From positions 14,223,815-14,287,814 of the forward strand of contig OX457044.1 in NCBI GenBank assembly GCA_949752735.1: a DNA stretch of 64,000 nucleotides. Direction: 5' to 3'. The stretch comes from Lumbricus terrestris (lineage: Eukaryota; Annelida; Clitellata; Crassiclitellata; Lumbricidae). The notes under the pieces were generated by a model. The model saw nothing but the letters and a program-made list of their open reading frames with translations, was not told where the DNA came from and made no database searches. The position numbers and the translations under genes are program-made. This document shows positions 12,569 to 24,650 of the stretch, piece by piece; position 1 is the first letter of the stretch; each line of letters begins with the position of its first letter.

Positions 12569-12824
12569 CCCATCCTCTAGTTACTTCACTGGCTGAAAAT
12601 CATAGAGCGAATCCACTTCAAAGTTCTCTCCTTAACCTACAACTCCTTACAATGCTCACAGCACACATATGATATCTTCGCGAACTGTTCAACATCTAGC
12701 CAAACCGTTCTACCCGATCATCCGCCTGTCCTACTCGGTCTCGACCGCTAGTCACAAGTTATCTCGAGTTCTCCAACCGAGCCATAGGTTTATCCAACTC
12801 AGCACCACTCCTTTGGAATGATCT
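12569..12824 (+). mobile_element. CR1/L2-like LINE tail, copy A, segment 2
   Basis: This continues the LINE after the 2,063-bp insertion. Its decayed frame aligns with the copy at 43.0-43.9 kb (motif LLTYNSLQC, then SNRAI and WNDL). It ends at 12824, where a second transposon is inserted. Confidence 0.75.
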
Positions 12825-13307
12825 AGGGATCTGCGGGTATACCCGTACCCGCGGGTTGACGCGTACCCACGGGTCGGGTAGGGTCGGTTACGAGTCGGGT
12901 ACGCGTGTCACGGGTCGAGTCGGGTCATAACGGGTACGGGTATACCCGGTTCTACCCGCACCAGCGTGAAGTATTATGATTACATAATATTATAATGAGT
13001 CTGCACCGTCAGAATATTCACTGTGGCTAACTGACAAATATATTCGCATGCACATGCACGTGCACTTAATGCACAAATATTATGTGCTACATTATACATG
13101 GACAATTGGACATCGCCATCGGTGTCTAAGAAAGTCAAATGAAGGACTACATGAATACGAGTAAATGTAATCCATTGCCCAGTCGCGATTTTTACTGCTG
13201 CTACTGCGGCTGATACTGCTACTACCACCACAACTGCTCTGCTACTACTGCTACAAAAACAACGCCACTGCTATGATAGCACCACCACCACCACCACCAC
13301 CACCACC

Positions 13308-13341
<34 letters not shown>

Positions 13342-13349
13342 CCGTCTTC

Positions 13350-13445
<96 letters not shown>

Positions 13446-13712
13446 GTCATCATCATCATCATCACCGTCTTCTTCATCAGTGCACGTTTTCATTGTTGGA
13501 ACTGCATGCTGAGTTGTAGTTGTCTATTTGCCTGGTAGGGAATTTAACTGTAAGAAGTTCTGCTAATTACGTGGCGCGTACGGTACGGGTACTGGTATAC
13601 CCGCGGTTACGGGTCGGGTCGGGCAATAATTTTTAGCAAGCGTCGGGTACGGGTAGCAGTTCTGTGTACGGATGCGGGTCGGGTAGCAAAAATGCTGTAC
13701 CTGCAGACCCCT
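12825..13712. mobile_element. Terminal-inverted-repeat element, 888 bp, inserted in LINE copy A
   Basis: The ends AGGGATCTGCGGGTA and inverted AGGGGTCTGCAGGTA border subterminal arrays of CGGGTA/TACCCG motifs (12840-12960 and 13575-13685). The centre holds (CAC)n and (TCA)n. Comparison with the uninterrupted LINE at 43.6 kb defines both insertion borders. The flanks share ATCT, but a full target duplication is not clear. Confidence 0.75.
13283..13478. repeat. (CAC)n/(TCA)n microsatellite
   Basis: About 14 CAC triplets pass into about 45 TCA triplets. The block lies within the 888-bp inverted-repeat element and creates poly-Ser and poly-Asp frames. Confidence 0.95.
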
Positions 13713-14105
13713 AATCTGCATCCTGAATTCCGATCATTTTCAGTTCCTCCACCACCATTACTAATCACACACCATCACCTTCCTCATGCTCCTCTATCCA
13801 TCAAACCTCGGACTTTTCATTCGAATTTGAAGACACTAGCCTACTTTTCAAGAACTCTTATCCTGTATATGCCTATCGTATTGTCTTCCACCTTCCAATT
13901 CCCGACCCAGACGACACCCGCCTTATTAGCTGTTCCGCCACTCTGATCCTATGGTGACTCGACCCGGACCACCGTGGACTATTCTTACGGACAACCCTTT
14001 TGACTCAACGCAGCGCTCGTGAATAAACCGGTGCCACGCGCTTGGCTTTCGAGTAGCGCTTTAGAAATTTTGAGATTACGATTCGATTACGATTACGACT
14101 TAGTC
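13713..14105 (+). mobile_element. CR1/L2-like LINE tail, copy A, segment 3 and 3' end
   Basis: The frame resumes with PEFRSFSVPPP, identical in motif to the minus-strand copy at 43.5 kb. It runs through a 3' UTR to GCGCTTTAGAAATTTTGAG and ends in a short ATTACG-type tail (about 14075-14100), as expected for target-primed reverse transcription. Confidence 0.75.
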
Positions 14106-14900
14106 TATAGACAAGCAATGTGGTCAACATCAGCTGCTGTGCCATTAGGTGTCCGGCCGCAGGACCCAGTTGGTCCAGGGATAAGTACTCGGGCAGCTTA
14201 TCCACATCCCTTATACGGCAGATTTAATACAACATTCGTTATTTAACTGGGTGGGGGCGCTTACTCATCAATATACTCACGGGAGTAGCCAAGAAATTTC
14301 AGGGCTTTTTTTACTTTCTGGAATTTCCAGGGAAATGAACGCAAAATACAGAATTCGCTTCAAAAGCTCGTAAATTATTTGTTTGGGGGAGGTTTGAATG
14401 TCCATGAATATAAGCCTGCCGATGACGTAGCACTGTTATGCCAGCGATCTACATCTGAGGCACAAAAGGCATTGTTTTAAAAGTCCAGAAATGAATATCG
14501 TTTAATTGGCTGAGGCTGAATCAGACGCGGACAATCTTCTGAGTACCCGGTAGGCCTACACGTCAAGTGCAGCCAGACACTGACGAAAATGCGATAGAGT
14601 TCTATAGTTACATGATTACATGTTCCCCTCCATGCAAGTCGCTTGTAAACAACAGCAGCACGAAGCATCCTCATGCACTCATTCATCCTAACGCGCTATA
14701 TTAAAACAGCGAAATGCTGACCTTACAACTCATCGCTACCGGTACTTGTATGGGCCTACTACATGTATATATACTTTTATATAGGCCGGGTCCATCCTGC
14801 ATATGTGCCCAACGAGTTCCAGTTTCTTGCTTAACAGTTAGGCCCTATACTATAGACCTAGTTATGCAGTCAACAGTTCCAATACGAAGGACTGACGCGA
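14106..14900. other. Unassigned DNA
   Basis: No gene, RNA or complete repeat is recognised between the LINE 3' end and the duplicated locus that starts near 14.9 kb. Confidence 0.5.
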
Positions 14901-14904
14901 CCAT

Positions 14905-17900
14905 GATATAGCGCCTTTGGATCCTGGTCACTTTATTATAGTCGCATCAACGATGTAGAAGATATCAATGTAAATTGATAATTGAATTGATAACTGAATT
15001 GAAAACTGATTTGATAACTGAATTAATAATTGAATTGATAACTGAATTGGTAACTGAATTGATAACTGAATTGATAACTGAATTGATAACTGAATTGATA
15101 ATTGAATTGATAACTGAATTGATAATTGAATTGATAGGTGAATTGATAACTGAATTGATAACTGAATTGAAAACTGATTTGATAACTGAATTAATAATTG
15201 AATTGATAACTGAATTGGTAACTGAATTGATAACTGAATTGATAACTGAATTGATAACTGAATTGATAACTGAATTGATAACTGAATTGATAACTGAATT
15301 GAGAACTGAATTGATAACTGAATTGATAACTGGATTGATAGCTGATTTGATAGCTGAATTGATAACTGAATTGATAACTGAATTGATAATTGAAATGATA
15401 ACTGAATTGATAATTGAATTGATAGGTGAATTGATAACTGAATTGATAGCTGAATTGATAACTGAATTGATAACTGAATTGATAACTGAATTGATAACTG
15501 AATTGATAACTGGATTGATAACTGAATTGATAGCTGAATTGATAACTGACTTGATAACTGAATTGATAACTGAATTGATAACTGAATTGATAACTGAATT
15601 GATAACTGAATTGATAACTGAATTTATAACTGAATTGATAATTGAATAGATAACGAAATTGAAAACTGAATTGATAACTGAGCTGATAACTGAATTTATT
15701 ACTGAATTTATTACTGAATTGATAACTGAATTGATAATTGAATAGATAACTGAATTGATAACTGAATTGATAACTGAATTGATAACTGAATTGATAATTG
15801 AATAGATAACGAAATTGAAAACTGAATTGATAACTGAGCTGATAACTGAATTTATTACTGAATTGATAACTGAATTGATAACTGAATTGATAACTAAATT
15901 GAGAACTAAATTGAGAACTGAATTGAGAACTGAATTGATAACTGAATTGATAACTGAATTGAGAACTGAATTGAGAACTGAATTGAGAACTGAATTGATA
16001 ACTGAATTGATAACTGGATTCATAACGGAATTGATAGCTGAATTGATAACTGAATTGATAACTGAATTGATATTTGAATTGATAACTGAATTGATAATTG
16101 AATTGATAGGTGAATTGATAACTGAATTGATAGCTGAATTGATAACTGAAGTGATAACTGAATTGATAATTGAATTGATAGGTGAATTGATAACTGAATT
16201 GATAGCTGAATTGATAACTGAATTGATAACTGAATTGATAACTGAATTGATAATTGAATAGATAACTGAATTGATAACTGAATTGATAACTGAATTGATA
16301 ATTGAATAGATAACGAAATTGAAAACTGAATTGATAACTGAGCTGATAACTGAATTTATTACTGAATTTATTACTGAATTGATAACTGAATTAATAACTG
16401 AATTGAGAACTAAATTGAGAACTGAATTGAGAACTGAATTGATAACTGAATTGATAACTGAATTGATAACTGAATTGAGAACTGAATTGAGAACTGAATT
16501 GATAACTGAATTGATAATTGAATTGATAATTGAATTGATAGGTGAATTGATAACTAAATTGATAACTGAATTGAGAACTGAATTGAGAACTGAATTGATA
16601 ACTGAATTGATAACTGAATTGATAACTGAATTGAGAACTGAATTGATAACTGAATTGAGAACTGAATTAATAACCGAATTGAGAACTGAATTGAGAACTG
16701 AATTGATAACTGAATTGATAACTGAATTGATAATTGAATTGATAGGTGAATTGATAACTAAATTGATAACTGAATTGAGAACTGAATTGAGAACTGAATT
16801 GATAACTGAATTGATAACTAAATTGATAACTGAATTGAGAACTGAATTGAGAACTGAATTGATAACTGAATTAATAACCGAATTGAGAACTGAATTGTTA
16901 ACTGAATTGATAACTGAATTGATAACTGAATTGATAACTGAATTGATAACTGAATTGATAACTGAATTGATAACTGGATTGACAACTGAATTGATAGCTG
17001 AATTGATAACTGAATTGATAACTGAATTGATAACTGAATTGATAACTGAATTTATAACTGAATTGATAATTGAATAGATAACGAAATTGAAGACTGAATT
17101 GATAACTGAGCTGATATCTGAATTTATTACTAAATTTGTTACAGAATTGATAACTGAACTGATAATTGAATAGATAACTGAATTGATAACTGAATTGATA
17201 ACTGAATTGATGATTGAATTGATAGGTGAATTGATAACTGAATTGATAGCTGAATTGATAACTGAATTGATAACTGAATTGATAACTGAATTGATAATTG
17301 AATAGATAACTGAATTGATAACTGAATTGATAACTGAATTGATAATTGAATAGATAACGAAATTGAAAACTGAATTGATAACTGAGCTGATAACTGAATT
17401 TATTACTGAATTTATTACTGAATTGATAACTGAATTAATAACTGAATTGAGAACTAAATTGAGAACTGAATTGAGAACTGAATTGATAACTGAATTGATA
17501 ACTGAATTGATAACTGAATTGAGAACTGAATTGAGAACTGAATTGATAACTGAATTGATAATTGAATTGATAATTGAATTGATAGGTGAATTGATAACTA
17601 AATTGATAACTGAATTGAGAACTGAATTGAGAACTGAATTGATAACTGAATTGATAACTGAATTGATAACTGAATTGAGAACTGAATTGATAACTGAATT
17701 GAGAACTGAATTAATAACCGAATTGAGAACTGAATTGAGAACTGAATTGATAACTGAATTGATAACTGAATTGATAATTGAATTGATAGGTGAATTGATA
17801 ACTAAATTGATAACTGAATTGAGAACTGAATTGAGAACTGAATTGATAACTGAATTGATAACTAAATTGATAACTGAATTGAGAACTGAATTGAGAACTG

Positions 17901-18240
17901 AATTGATAACTGAATTAATAACCGAATTGAGAACTGAATTGTTAACTGAATTGATAACTGAATTGATAACTGAATTGATAACTGAATTAATAAATGAATT
18001 GATAACTAAATTGAAAACTTTTCGAGTGGTGAACCACACCTGCAAGCGATTTGTTAACAAAGTCAGTCATCATCAGAAGACTATTCCCTGATCCAGTGAC
18101 GTAGGCTTAATGAATAGATAGCAAACATAGTTGACTAATTGAGACAGGCTAACTTTAAAAACATTTCCTATTCGAAGTCCTCACGTTTCCGCTCCTAATA
18201 TTATGAATGAATGTTAAAGTAGGCAAATGTTTACTGCTCT
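14905..18240. repeat. Diverged direct duplication, left copy (holds the 12-bp array)
   Basis: The flanks of the array match the locus at 18.25-20.65 kb. CACTTTATTATAG and GATGTAGAAGATA lie on its left. On its right are an ACAAAGTCAGTCA-like piece and then AAGTCCTCACGTTTCCGCTC with AAAGTAGGCAAATG. Order and orientation are conserved. Confidence 0.7.
14976..18016. repeat. 12-bp satellite array (GATAACTGAATT)n, 3.0 kb
   Basis: About 250 head-to-tail copies of a 12-mer are present, with recurring variants (GATAATTGAATT, GAGAACTGAATT, GATAGGTGAATT). Because 12 is a multiple of 3, long frames stay open: a 1,031-codon frame on the minus strand (INSV/LNSV repeats) and frames of about 220-250 codons on the plus strand (ITEL repeats). 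A higher-order duplication of 1,044 bp (87 units) links about 16319-17000 with 17363-18044. Copy number in the assembly is uncertain. I treat it as a satellite, not a gene. Confidence 0.93.
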
Positions 18241-18244
18241 TACT

Positions 18245-20645
18245 TGCTTCATTTGGCGCCACTCTTTCCCGTCCTCATCACTTTAATATGACCTCGCCGA
18301 ACAGTGTTTAATCTAGACGTCTCTGGGGGGGGAAAGTTCCCCCCCCAGGATTGACATTTCCCCCCCCAGAAAAATTTGACAAAATGATATTGGTTTTTAG
18401 TTACTGTTTTCATCATTGTTTTACATGAAGTGTTATAATATACCGTGATATTATTTATTATTATATGATTTCAATGACAATATTTACTACCTGTAATATA
18501 TGATACTATCATGTTAAGATGACACCTTAAAATTCAGCCATTGCAATGTGGAAATTCAAAAAGTTTCTAATATGGGTCACTCAAGAAGTACAGCTATTGT
18601 GTTAAGATGACACCTTAAAATGCTGCCATTGCAATCTGGAAATTCAAAAAGTTTTTAATGGGTCACTGAAAAAGTACAGCTATTTTGTTAAGATGACACC
18701 TTAAAATGCTGCCATTGCAATGTGGAAATTCAAAAAGTTTCTAACGGGCTACTGAAAAAGTAGAGCTATTTTGTTAAGAAGACACCTTAAAATGCTGCCA
18801 ATGCAATGTGGAAATCCAAAAAGTTTCTAATGGGCCACAGAAAAAGTACAGAGCTATTTTGTTAAGACTACACCTTAAAATGCTGCCATTGCAATGTGGA
18901 AATTCAAAAAGTTTCTAATGGGCCACAGAAAAAGTACAGAGCTATTTTGTTAAGACTACACCTTAAAATGCTGCCATTGCAATGTGGAAATTCAAAAAGT
19001 TTCTAATGGGTCACTGAAAAAGTACAGCTATTTTGTTAAGACGACACCTTAAAATGCTGCCATTGCAATGTGAGAATTCAAAAAAGTTTCTAACGGGTCA
19101 CTGAAAAAGTACAGCTATTTTGTTAAGATTACCCCTTAAAATGCTGCCATTGCAATCTGGAAATTCAAAAAGTTTCTAATGGGCCACTGAAAAAGTATAG
19201 TATTTTTGTTGAGACAACACCTTAAAATGCTGCCATTGCAATATGGAAATTCAAAAAGTTTCTAATGGGTCACTGAAGAAGTACAGCTATTGTGTTAAGA
19301 TGACACCTTAAAATGCTGCCATTGCAATGTGGAAATTCAAAAAGTTTTTAATGGGTCACTGAAAAAGTACAGCTATTTTGTTAAGATGACACCTTAAAAT
19401 GCTGCCATTGCAATCTGGAAATTCAAAAAGTTTTTAATGGGTCACTGAAAAAGTACAGCTATTTTGTTAAGATGACACCTTAAAATGCTGCCATTGCAAT
19501 GTGGAAATTCAAAAAGTTTCTAACGGGCTACTGAAAAAGTACAGCTATTTTGTTAAGAAGACACCTTAAAATGCTGCCAATGCAATGTGGAAATCCAAAA
19601 AGTTTCTAACGGGCCACAGAAAAAGTACAGAGCTATTTTGTTAAGACTACACCTTAAAATGCTGCCATTGCAATGTGGAAATTCAAAAAGTTTCTAATGG
19701 GTCACTGAAAAAGTACAGCTATTTTGTTAAGACGACACCTTAAAATGCTGCCATTGCAATGTGAGAATTCAAAAAAGTTTCTAACGGGTCACTGAAAAAG
19801 TACAGCTATTTTGTCAAGATTACCCCTTAAAATGCTGCCATTGCAATCTGGAAATTCAAAAAGTTTCTAATGGGCCACTGAAAAAGTATAGTATTTTTGT
19901 TGAGACAACACCTTAAAATGCTGCCATTGCAATGTGGAAATTCAAAAAGTTTCTAATGGGTCACTGAAGAAGTATACAGCTATTGTGTTAAGATGACACC
20001 TTAAAATGCTGCCATTGCAATGTGGAAATTCAAAAAGTTTTTAATGGGTCACTGAAAAAGTACAGCTATTTTGTTAATATGACACCTTAAAATGCTGCCA
20101 TTGCAATCTGGAAATTCAAAAAGTTTTTAATGGGTCACTGAAAAAGTACAGCTATTTTGTTAAGATGACACCTTAAAATGCTGCCATTGCAATGTGGAAA
20201 TTCAAAAAGTTTTTGATGGGGAGGGGCGCAGCCCCTTCCCATACCCCTCCGCCTTCCAGTCTCGGTGCTACGTGCATCACGAGCGTCCTTCGGACGCTCA
20301 AAAAATTTCCCCCCCCAGAAACCTCAATTCCCCCCCCAGAGGAGGGGGACTAGATTAAACACTGCTCGCCGAAGATGTAGAAGATAAGGTGTAGCTGTAG
20401 CTGATAACAATAGCTGAGTGATGAATCACACGAAGCAGGATATAGCTATGAACAATGGTGACAAAGTTAGTCACCAAAGGAAGACCACTCCCTTTCCAGT
20501 GAGATGTATTTCCTGATTCGGTTGAGTCAGCATAGTTCACTAATAGAGGCAGAGGATCTAATTACAAAGACCTCCCATCACCAAGTCCTCACTTCGCCGC
20601 TCCTAATTTGGAAACAATGTCAAAGTAGGCAAATTTATCAACCGA
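18245..20645. repeat. Diverged direct duplication, right copy
   Basis: This copy has CACTTTAATATGACC, GATGTAGAAGATA, ACAAAGTTAGTCACC, AAGTCCTCACTTCGCCGCTC and AAAGTAGGCAAAT in the same order as the left copy. In place of a 3-kb array it has only a short GCTGATAAC-type stretch (about 20395-20420). It was later split by the second 2,063-bp transposon. Confidence 0.7.
18302..20364. mobile_element. 2,063-bp non-autonomous DNA transposon, copy 2
   Basis: It has the same length, ends and internal 86-bp repeat pattern as the element at 10506, at a constant offset of 7,796 bases. I noticed one substitution (A at 12228 against G at 20024). It has its own 9-bp duplication CTCGCCGAA (18293-18301 and 20365-20373), so it is an independent insertion and not part of a segmental duplication. 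Near identity across an unstable internal array implies very recent movement. Confidence 0.94.
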
Positions 20646-21104
20646 TTGGAATCCAGAGTGTACCAATTTGACCATGGCAACAATAATTAGCTTAATTTAT
20701 AGGCTCCTATAGTCACAGTTAGAGTAACCTCCCTGTATTGGCTGCTATTAGCACCAGGTCCATGAATTTATGTAAAGTTTGGCCATGTCTGATGCAGGTT
20801 GTCTCGTAATTTATCTCTAGGCCTATTACTTCCATGCAATTATTGGCTACCGGAATAAATAGAATTCACACACGCGCGCACCCACAGCCACACCCACACA
20901 AGATTATAGACTATGGTTCCATTAGGATAATGAGCTTTGTGCTATATATAGACCTTCATTGTTCTACAATCACTATTATTACGTCACTTGCTTTGTCTAT
21001 CATGGACAAAATTGGAACTTCGTAATGTGACGACTTCTCTTTGTTATGCAATTTTGGTCCAATACTGACTTGCGTTTGGGCATGAAAGTTGCTTTTATGA
21101 CATT
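20646..21104. other. Unassigned DNA
   Basis: No feature is recognised apart from a short CACACGCGCGCACCCACAGCC stretch near 20868. Confidence 0.5.
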
Positions 21105-21300
21105 GTGGGGCGCAGTGGTTTAGGGGTAGGTATATAGCGTGTTCGAATTCAGCTCAACTCCTCAAGCCACCGCGTACGGGACCCTGAGCAGTTCCTTCAC
21201 TCGCAATTGCTCATGCGCTTCGGCGTGAATCTGCGATTCAGTGTCTGCGCTGTAGTCGGGAGCGCCTCTGAGTAATAATCTTGAAGGGTCGCTATAACAT
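21105..21300 (+). mobile_element. tRNA-derived SINE, copy 1
   Basis: The sequence starts TGGGGCGCAGTGGTTTAGG, with an A-box-like motif, then has a B-box-like GTTCGAATTC. It ends with GGGAGCGCCTCTGAG and AGGGTCGCTATAA. The same head-to-tail layout occurs at 25.2-25.4 kb (minus) and 42.2-42.3 kb. The tail resembles the 3' end of the LINE at 61.3 kb. Confidence 0.8.
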
Positions 21301-21650
21301 ATGCACATACGTATACATGATGTAGGGCATACATTGACTTCGTCTGCAACAATATTTCAACCAAGTCAAGTAATTCTCTATTGTAATCAATTTCACAACC
21401 ATCGTGACGTCATTTTAGCGCTTAGTGACGTGTTAATAGGATAATGGATATTCCATATCGCGACACCATTTCTTTGTTCTTCAAATTGGCGTATACTATT
21501 GTTATGTGTCATTAGCTTTCTTCATAAACATATTGCTGTTACCGTTGCTACATGGACAATTCTTAATTTCTTATCAACCATGAAGACATAACTCTTTTTA
21601 TTGTATGAATATATATTTATCTGATAAAAGATTCTTCCTCCGATTCTTCT
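21301..21650. other. Unassigned DNA
   Basis: No feature is recognised. Confidence 0.5.
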
Positions 21651-21654
21651 TATT

Positions 21655-22037
21655 ATTTTCCTCCACCTCGCCCTCCTCCTCCTCCTTCTCCTCCTCTTCT
21701 GCTTCTTCTTCTTTTTCTTCTTTTTCTTTTCCTTCTTCTTCCTTTTGGTATAGTAGTAGAAGCGCAACATCGTCATCATCATCATCATCACCATCATCAC
21801 CATCATCACCATCATCACCATCATCACCATCATCATCACCATCATCACCACCATCGCCATCGTCGTCGTCGTCGCCGTCGCCGTCGTCATCGTCATCGTC
21901 ACCGTCACCGTCACCGCCACCGTCACCGCCACCGCCACCGCGACCGCCACCGCCACCACCACCACCACCACCATCACCACCGTCACCGTCATCATCATCA
22001 TCGTCATCGTCATCATATCATCATATCATCATAATTA

Positions 22038-22069
<32 letters not shown>

Positions 22070-22070
22070 G

Positions 22071-22163
<93 letters not shown>

Positions 22164-22165
22164 GT
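21655..22165. repeat. Pyrimidine-rich then (TCA/CAC/GTC)n trinucleotide block
   Basis: TCC/TTC-rich DNA (21655-21750) is followed by TCA, CAC and GTC triplets. The block ends in a nearly pure (TCA)n run at about 22070-22163. Frames through it are poly-Ser, poly-Ile or poly-Met and are not genes. Confidence 0.92.
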
Positions 22166-22227
22166 TCCTGATGCAGGCCATTTGGTGGCGATGTGTACGA
22201 GTACGACTAAATGTTTCCCTGTTCCAC

Positions 22228-22403
<176 letters not shown>

Positions 22404-22605
22404 GCCTTCTCTCTCTGCAGCTGCTGCTGCTGCTGCTGCTTGTCTCGATCTGTTCTCTGTCGGAGGCTGCTGTAGGGGTACCGTTAGAGGTCCCGTCACC
22501 ACGTGCATGGTCTCCATCTCAGGTAATGAAATCGATTTATGAATTGAGTGATGAAGATACATCGGCGAATGTAGCGATATACATGTACAATTGTACATAG
22601 GCCTA

Positions 22606-22956
22606 CAGGTCAAAGGCGGATAAAGAAATTTTCGAAGGGGGGGGGCAAATGTAGGGTCTTGTTTGTTGGTGGGACAGGGGAAAAATTTCGTTGTGCTGCC
22701 GAAAAAACTGACGACTTCTTTTTTTTTTTAGTCATCGACCAACTTTCCGGGAAAAAGATACCATTTCATCCGCCGCTAAATCGACGGGAGGCCACGCCCC
22801 GTGCGATTTTTTAATAGGGGTGGCCTATATAATGTCCTGTTTTTCTCTCCCACTACATTTATTTAATGGCTTGTTGAAACCAAATGGGGGGGCCACGTCC
22901 CATGCAATTTTTAAATGGGGGGCATGGCCGGATTGGCCCTCCTGAATCCGCCCCTG
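22606..22956. mobile_element. hAT-like MITE, about 350 bp
   Basis: The right end is the inverted form of CAGGGGCGGATTCAGG; the left end is a degenerate CAGGTCAAAGGCGGAT. The interior shares AAAGATACCATTTCATCCGC and a T-tract followed by AGTCATCGACC with the element at 38.57 kb. The right part GGCATGGCCGGATT matches 40.15 kb. I could not find a target duplication. Confidence 0.7.
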
Positions 22957-23061
22957 ATACAGATAGATTTATTTATTTATTCAGAATATTTTATGTAGCG
23001 CCTCTTCAATGTTGTATGGTTAGATACGCGAACCGAGAAACCAGTTTGTTGCTGCGGAGGA

Positions 23062-23140
23062 AGATGAATGGATGAATGGACGGACGGATGGATGAATGGA
23101 TGGATGAATGACTTGATGGGTGGATGAATGGATGAACTCC
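23062..23140. repeat. (GATG/GGAT)n microsatellite
   Basis: Imperfect tetranucleotide repeat of ATGGATGA type. Confidence 0.85.
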
Positions 23141-24040
23141 TACTAAAGACACGCGCTGTAGTTGCTGGTACTGCATAGAAATTATAGAAGCGTAATATTA
23201 TAATGGAGTCCGATTTGGTTGTGGCGAGTGTAGCCTTCCTTCGACTCCTCTAGATAAATTTATGTAGAATGGTTGCGGTGGTTTGTACTTGGATGGACCT
23301 ACAAGCACCTCTATAGATAAATGCGGTCAACTATCGAGTGGTTCGTATATTTTGGCAATTATGGTGAATTTCATTTTTTTAAATGCCCCGATTGTTTGTA
23401 GGTACAGTTAATAGCTTTTTCGATGAGTTCAAGTCTCCACGAGATGTTAGGCCATCTAATAATTATATAAGCACTTAGTGAAATGAAGACTCCGAAGTAT
23501 TGCATTCTACGTTATTTGTTGCAGAACAAGCTAATAATTTTAAGAAGAGCTTTATGCAGTAGGCCTATTATTGCGAGAGTCGAATTAAGCATAAGTCATT
23601 TTCGTTTTTCTCATTTTCAGAAGTCGACGAGCGATCTGTGTCTTTTCCGATTCAGAGACCAAGTTTAAGAGCAATGCGAATGGCACAATTTCTTCTGCGA
23701 TATGTCATAATCTATGTAAATATACAGAAGATTCTGTGTGTCTGTTTGACGGGGATGCATTTCAACAGTTTAGCACCTTTTCACTCCAAACCTTCATACT
23801 GTGTCCGTCTTGGCATGAGACAACCAGTGGAGGGGTTCGCGAATCTCTGCCACCATGGGGTCAGGGTGGGGGACTGGGGGCAAACCCTCATTTTCGCTAC
23901 TTTTTCAGCCGTTGCCATGCATATTATCACACTTATTCATCTGAAACGTTACAGCTAAACAGATTTTTACACGGGACACCTCGCCTCCACCCAGCACACA
24001 CCCACGGCCCGCAGGGGCCTGGTGGGCAGAAGTGGAGTGA
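23141..24040. other. Unassigned DNA
   Basis: Several overlapping short frames exist, but none shows a recognisable domain or consistent splice borders. The last 200 bases grade into the G-rich minisatellite. Confidence 0.45.
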
Positions 24041-24640
24041 GGGTGTGGGGGGAAAGAAAATTTTCCCGAAAATCCAAATTTCACGGGTGGCGTACCGGTG
24101 GAGGTCGGAGTGTGGTGGGGTGGTGGAGGGGGTGGGAGGAGAAATTTTCCCGAAACACACAAATTTCACGGGTGGCGTACCGGTGGAGGTCGGAGTGTGG
24201 TGGGGTGGGGTGAGGGTGGGGGTGGGGTGGGGGTGGAGGTGGGGGTGGGGGTGGGGTGGAGGTGGGGGTGGGAGTGGGGGTGGGGGGATTTTTTTCGAAA
24301 ACTCAAATTTCAATGGTGGCGTACCGGTGGAGGTCGGTGTAGTAGGGGTGTGGTGAGTGAGGGGTTGGGGGTTGGGGTTGGAAGGAAAATTTTCCCGAAC
24401 ACCCAAATTTCACGAGTGGTGTTCCGGTGGAGGTTGGAGTGGGGCGGGGTGGGGGATGGAGTGGGTGGGATTGTGGTGGGGTCGGGTGGGGTATTGGGAA
24501 GGGAAATTTCTCGGGTGTCGTACCATTGGAGGTCGGAGTGTGGTGGAGTGTCCTGGGGGAGGTTGTGGTGTGGGGTGTGGTGTGGTGAAGTTGTGGCCGG
24601 GAGCGTGTCGAATCCTAAATTTCCCGGGCAACGCCGGGTA
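24041..24640. repeat. G-rich minisatellite with conserved AAATTTCACGGGTGGCGTACC motif, possible Helitron-type tail
   Basis: Five imperfect units (near 24057, 24142, 24297, 24385 and 24490) contain TTTCCCGAA, then AAATTTCACGGGTGGCGTAC and GGTGGAGGTCGGAGTG, separated by runs of GGGGTG of variable length. The block ends in the hairpin CCCGGGCAACGCCGGG followed by TAGTCCAGTTAGT (about 24620-24650), which resembles a rolling-circle transposon 3' end. That assignment is tentative. Confidence 0.7.
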
Positions 24641-24650
24641 GTCCAGTTAG

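Noticed and set aside
14965..18060. A 1,031-codon minus-strand frame as a giant protein gene
   Set aside because: It is a 12-bp satellite with open frames on the other strand too, no promoter or domain evidence, and a higher-order duplication typical of satellites.
22475..22522. Exon ending at a strong GTAATG donor (CATCTCAG|GTAATG)
   Set aside because: The upstream sequence is microsatellite and no acceptor or domain is visible.
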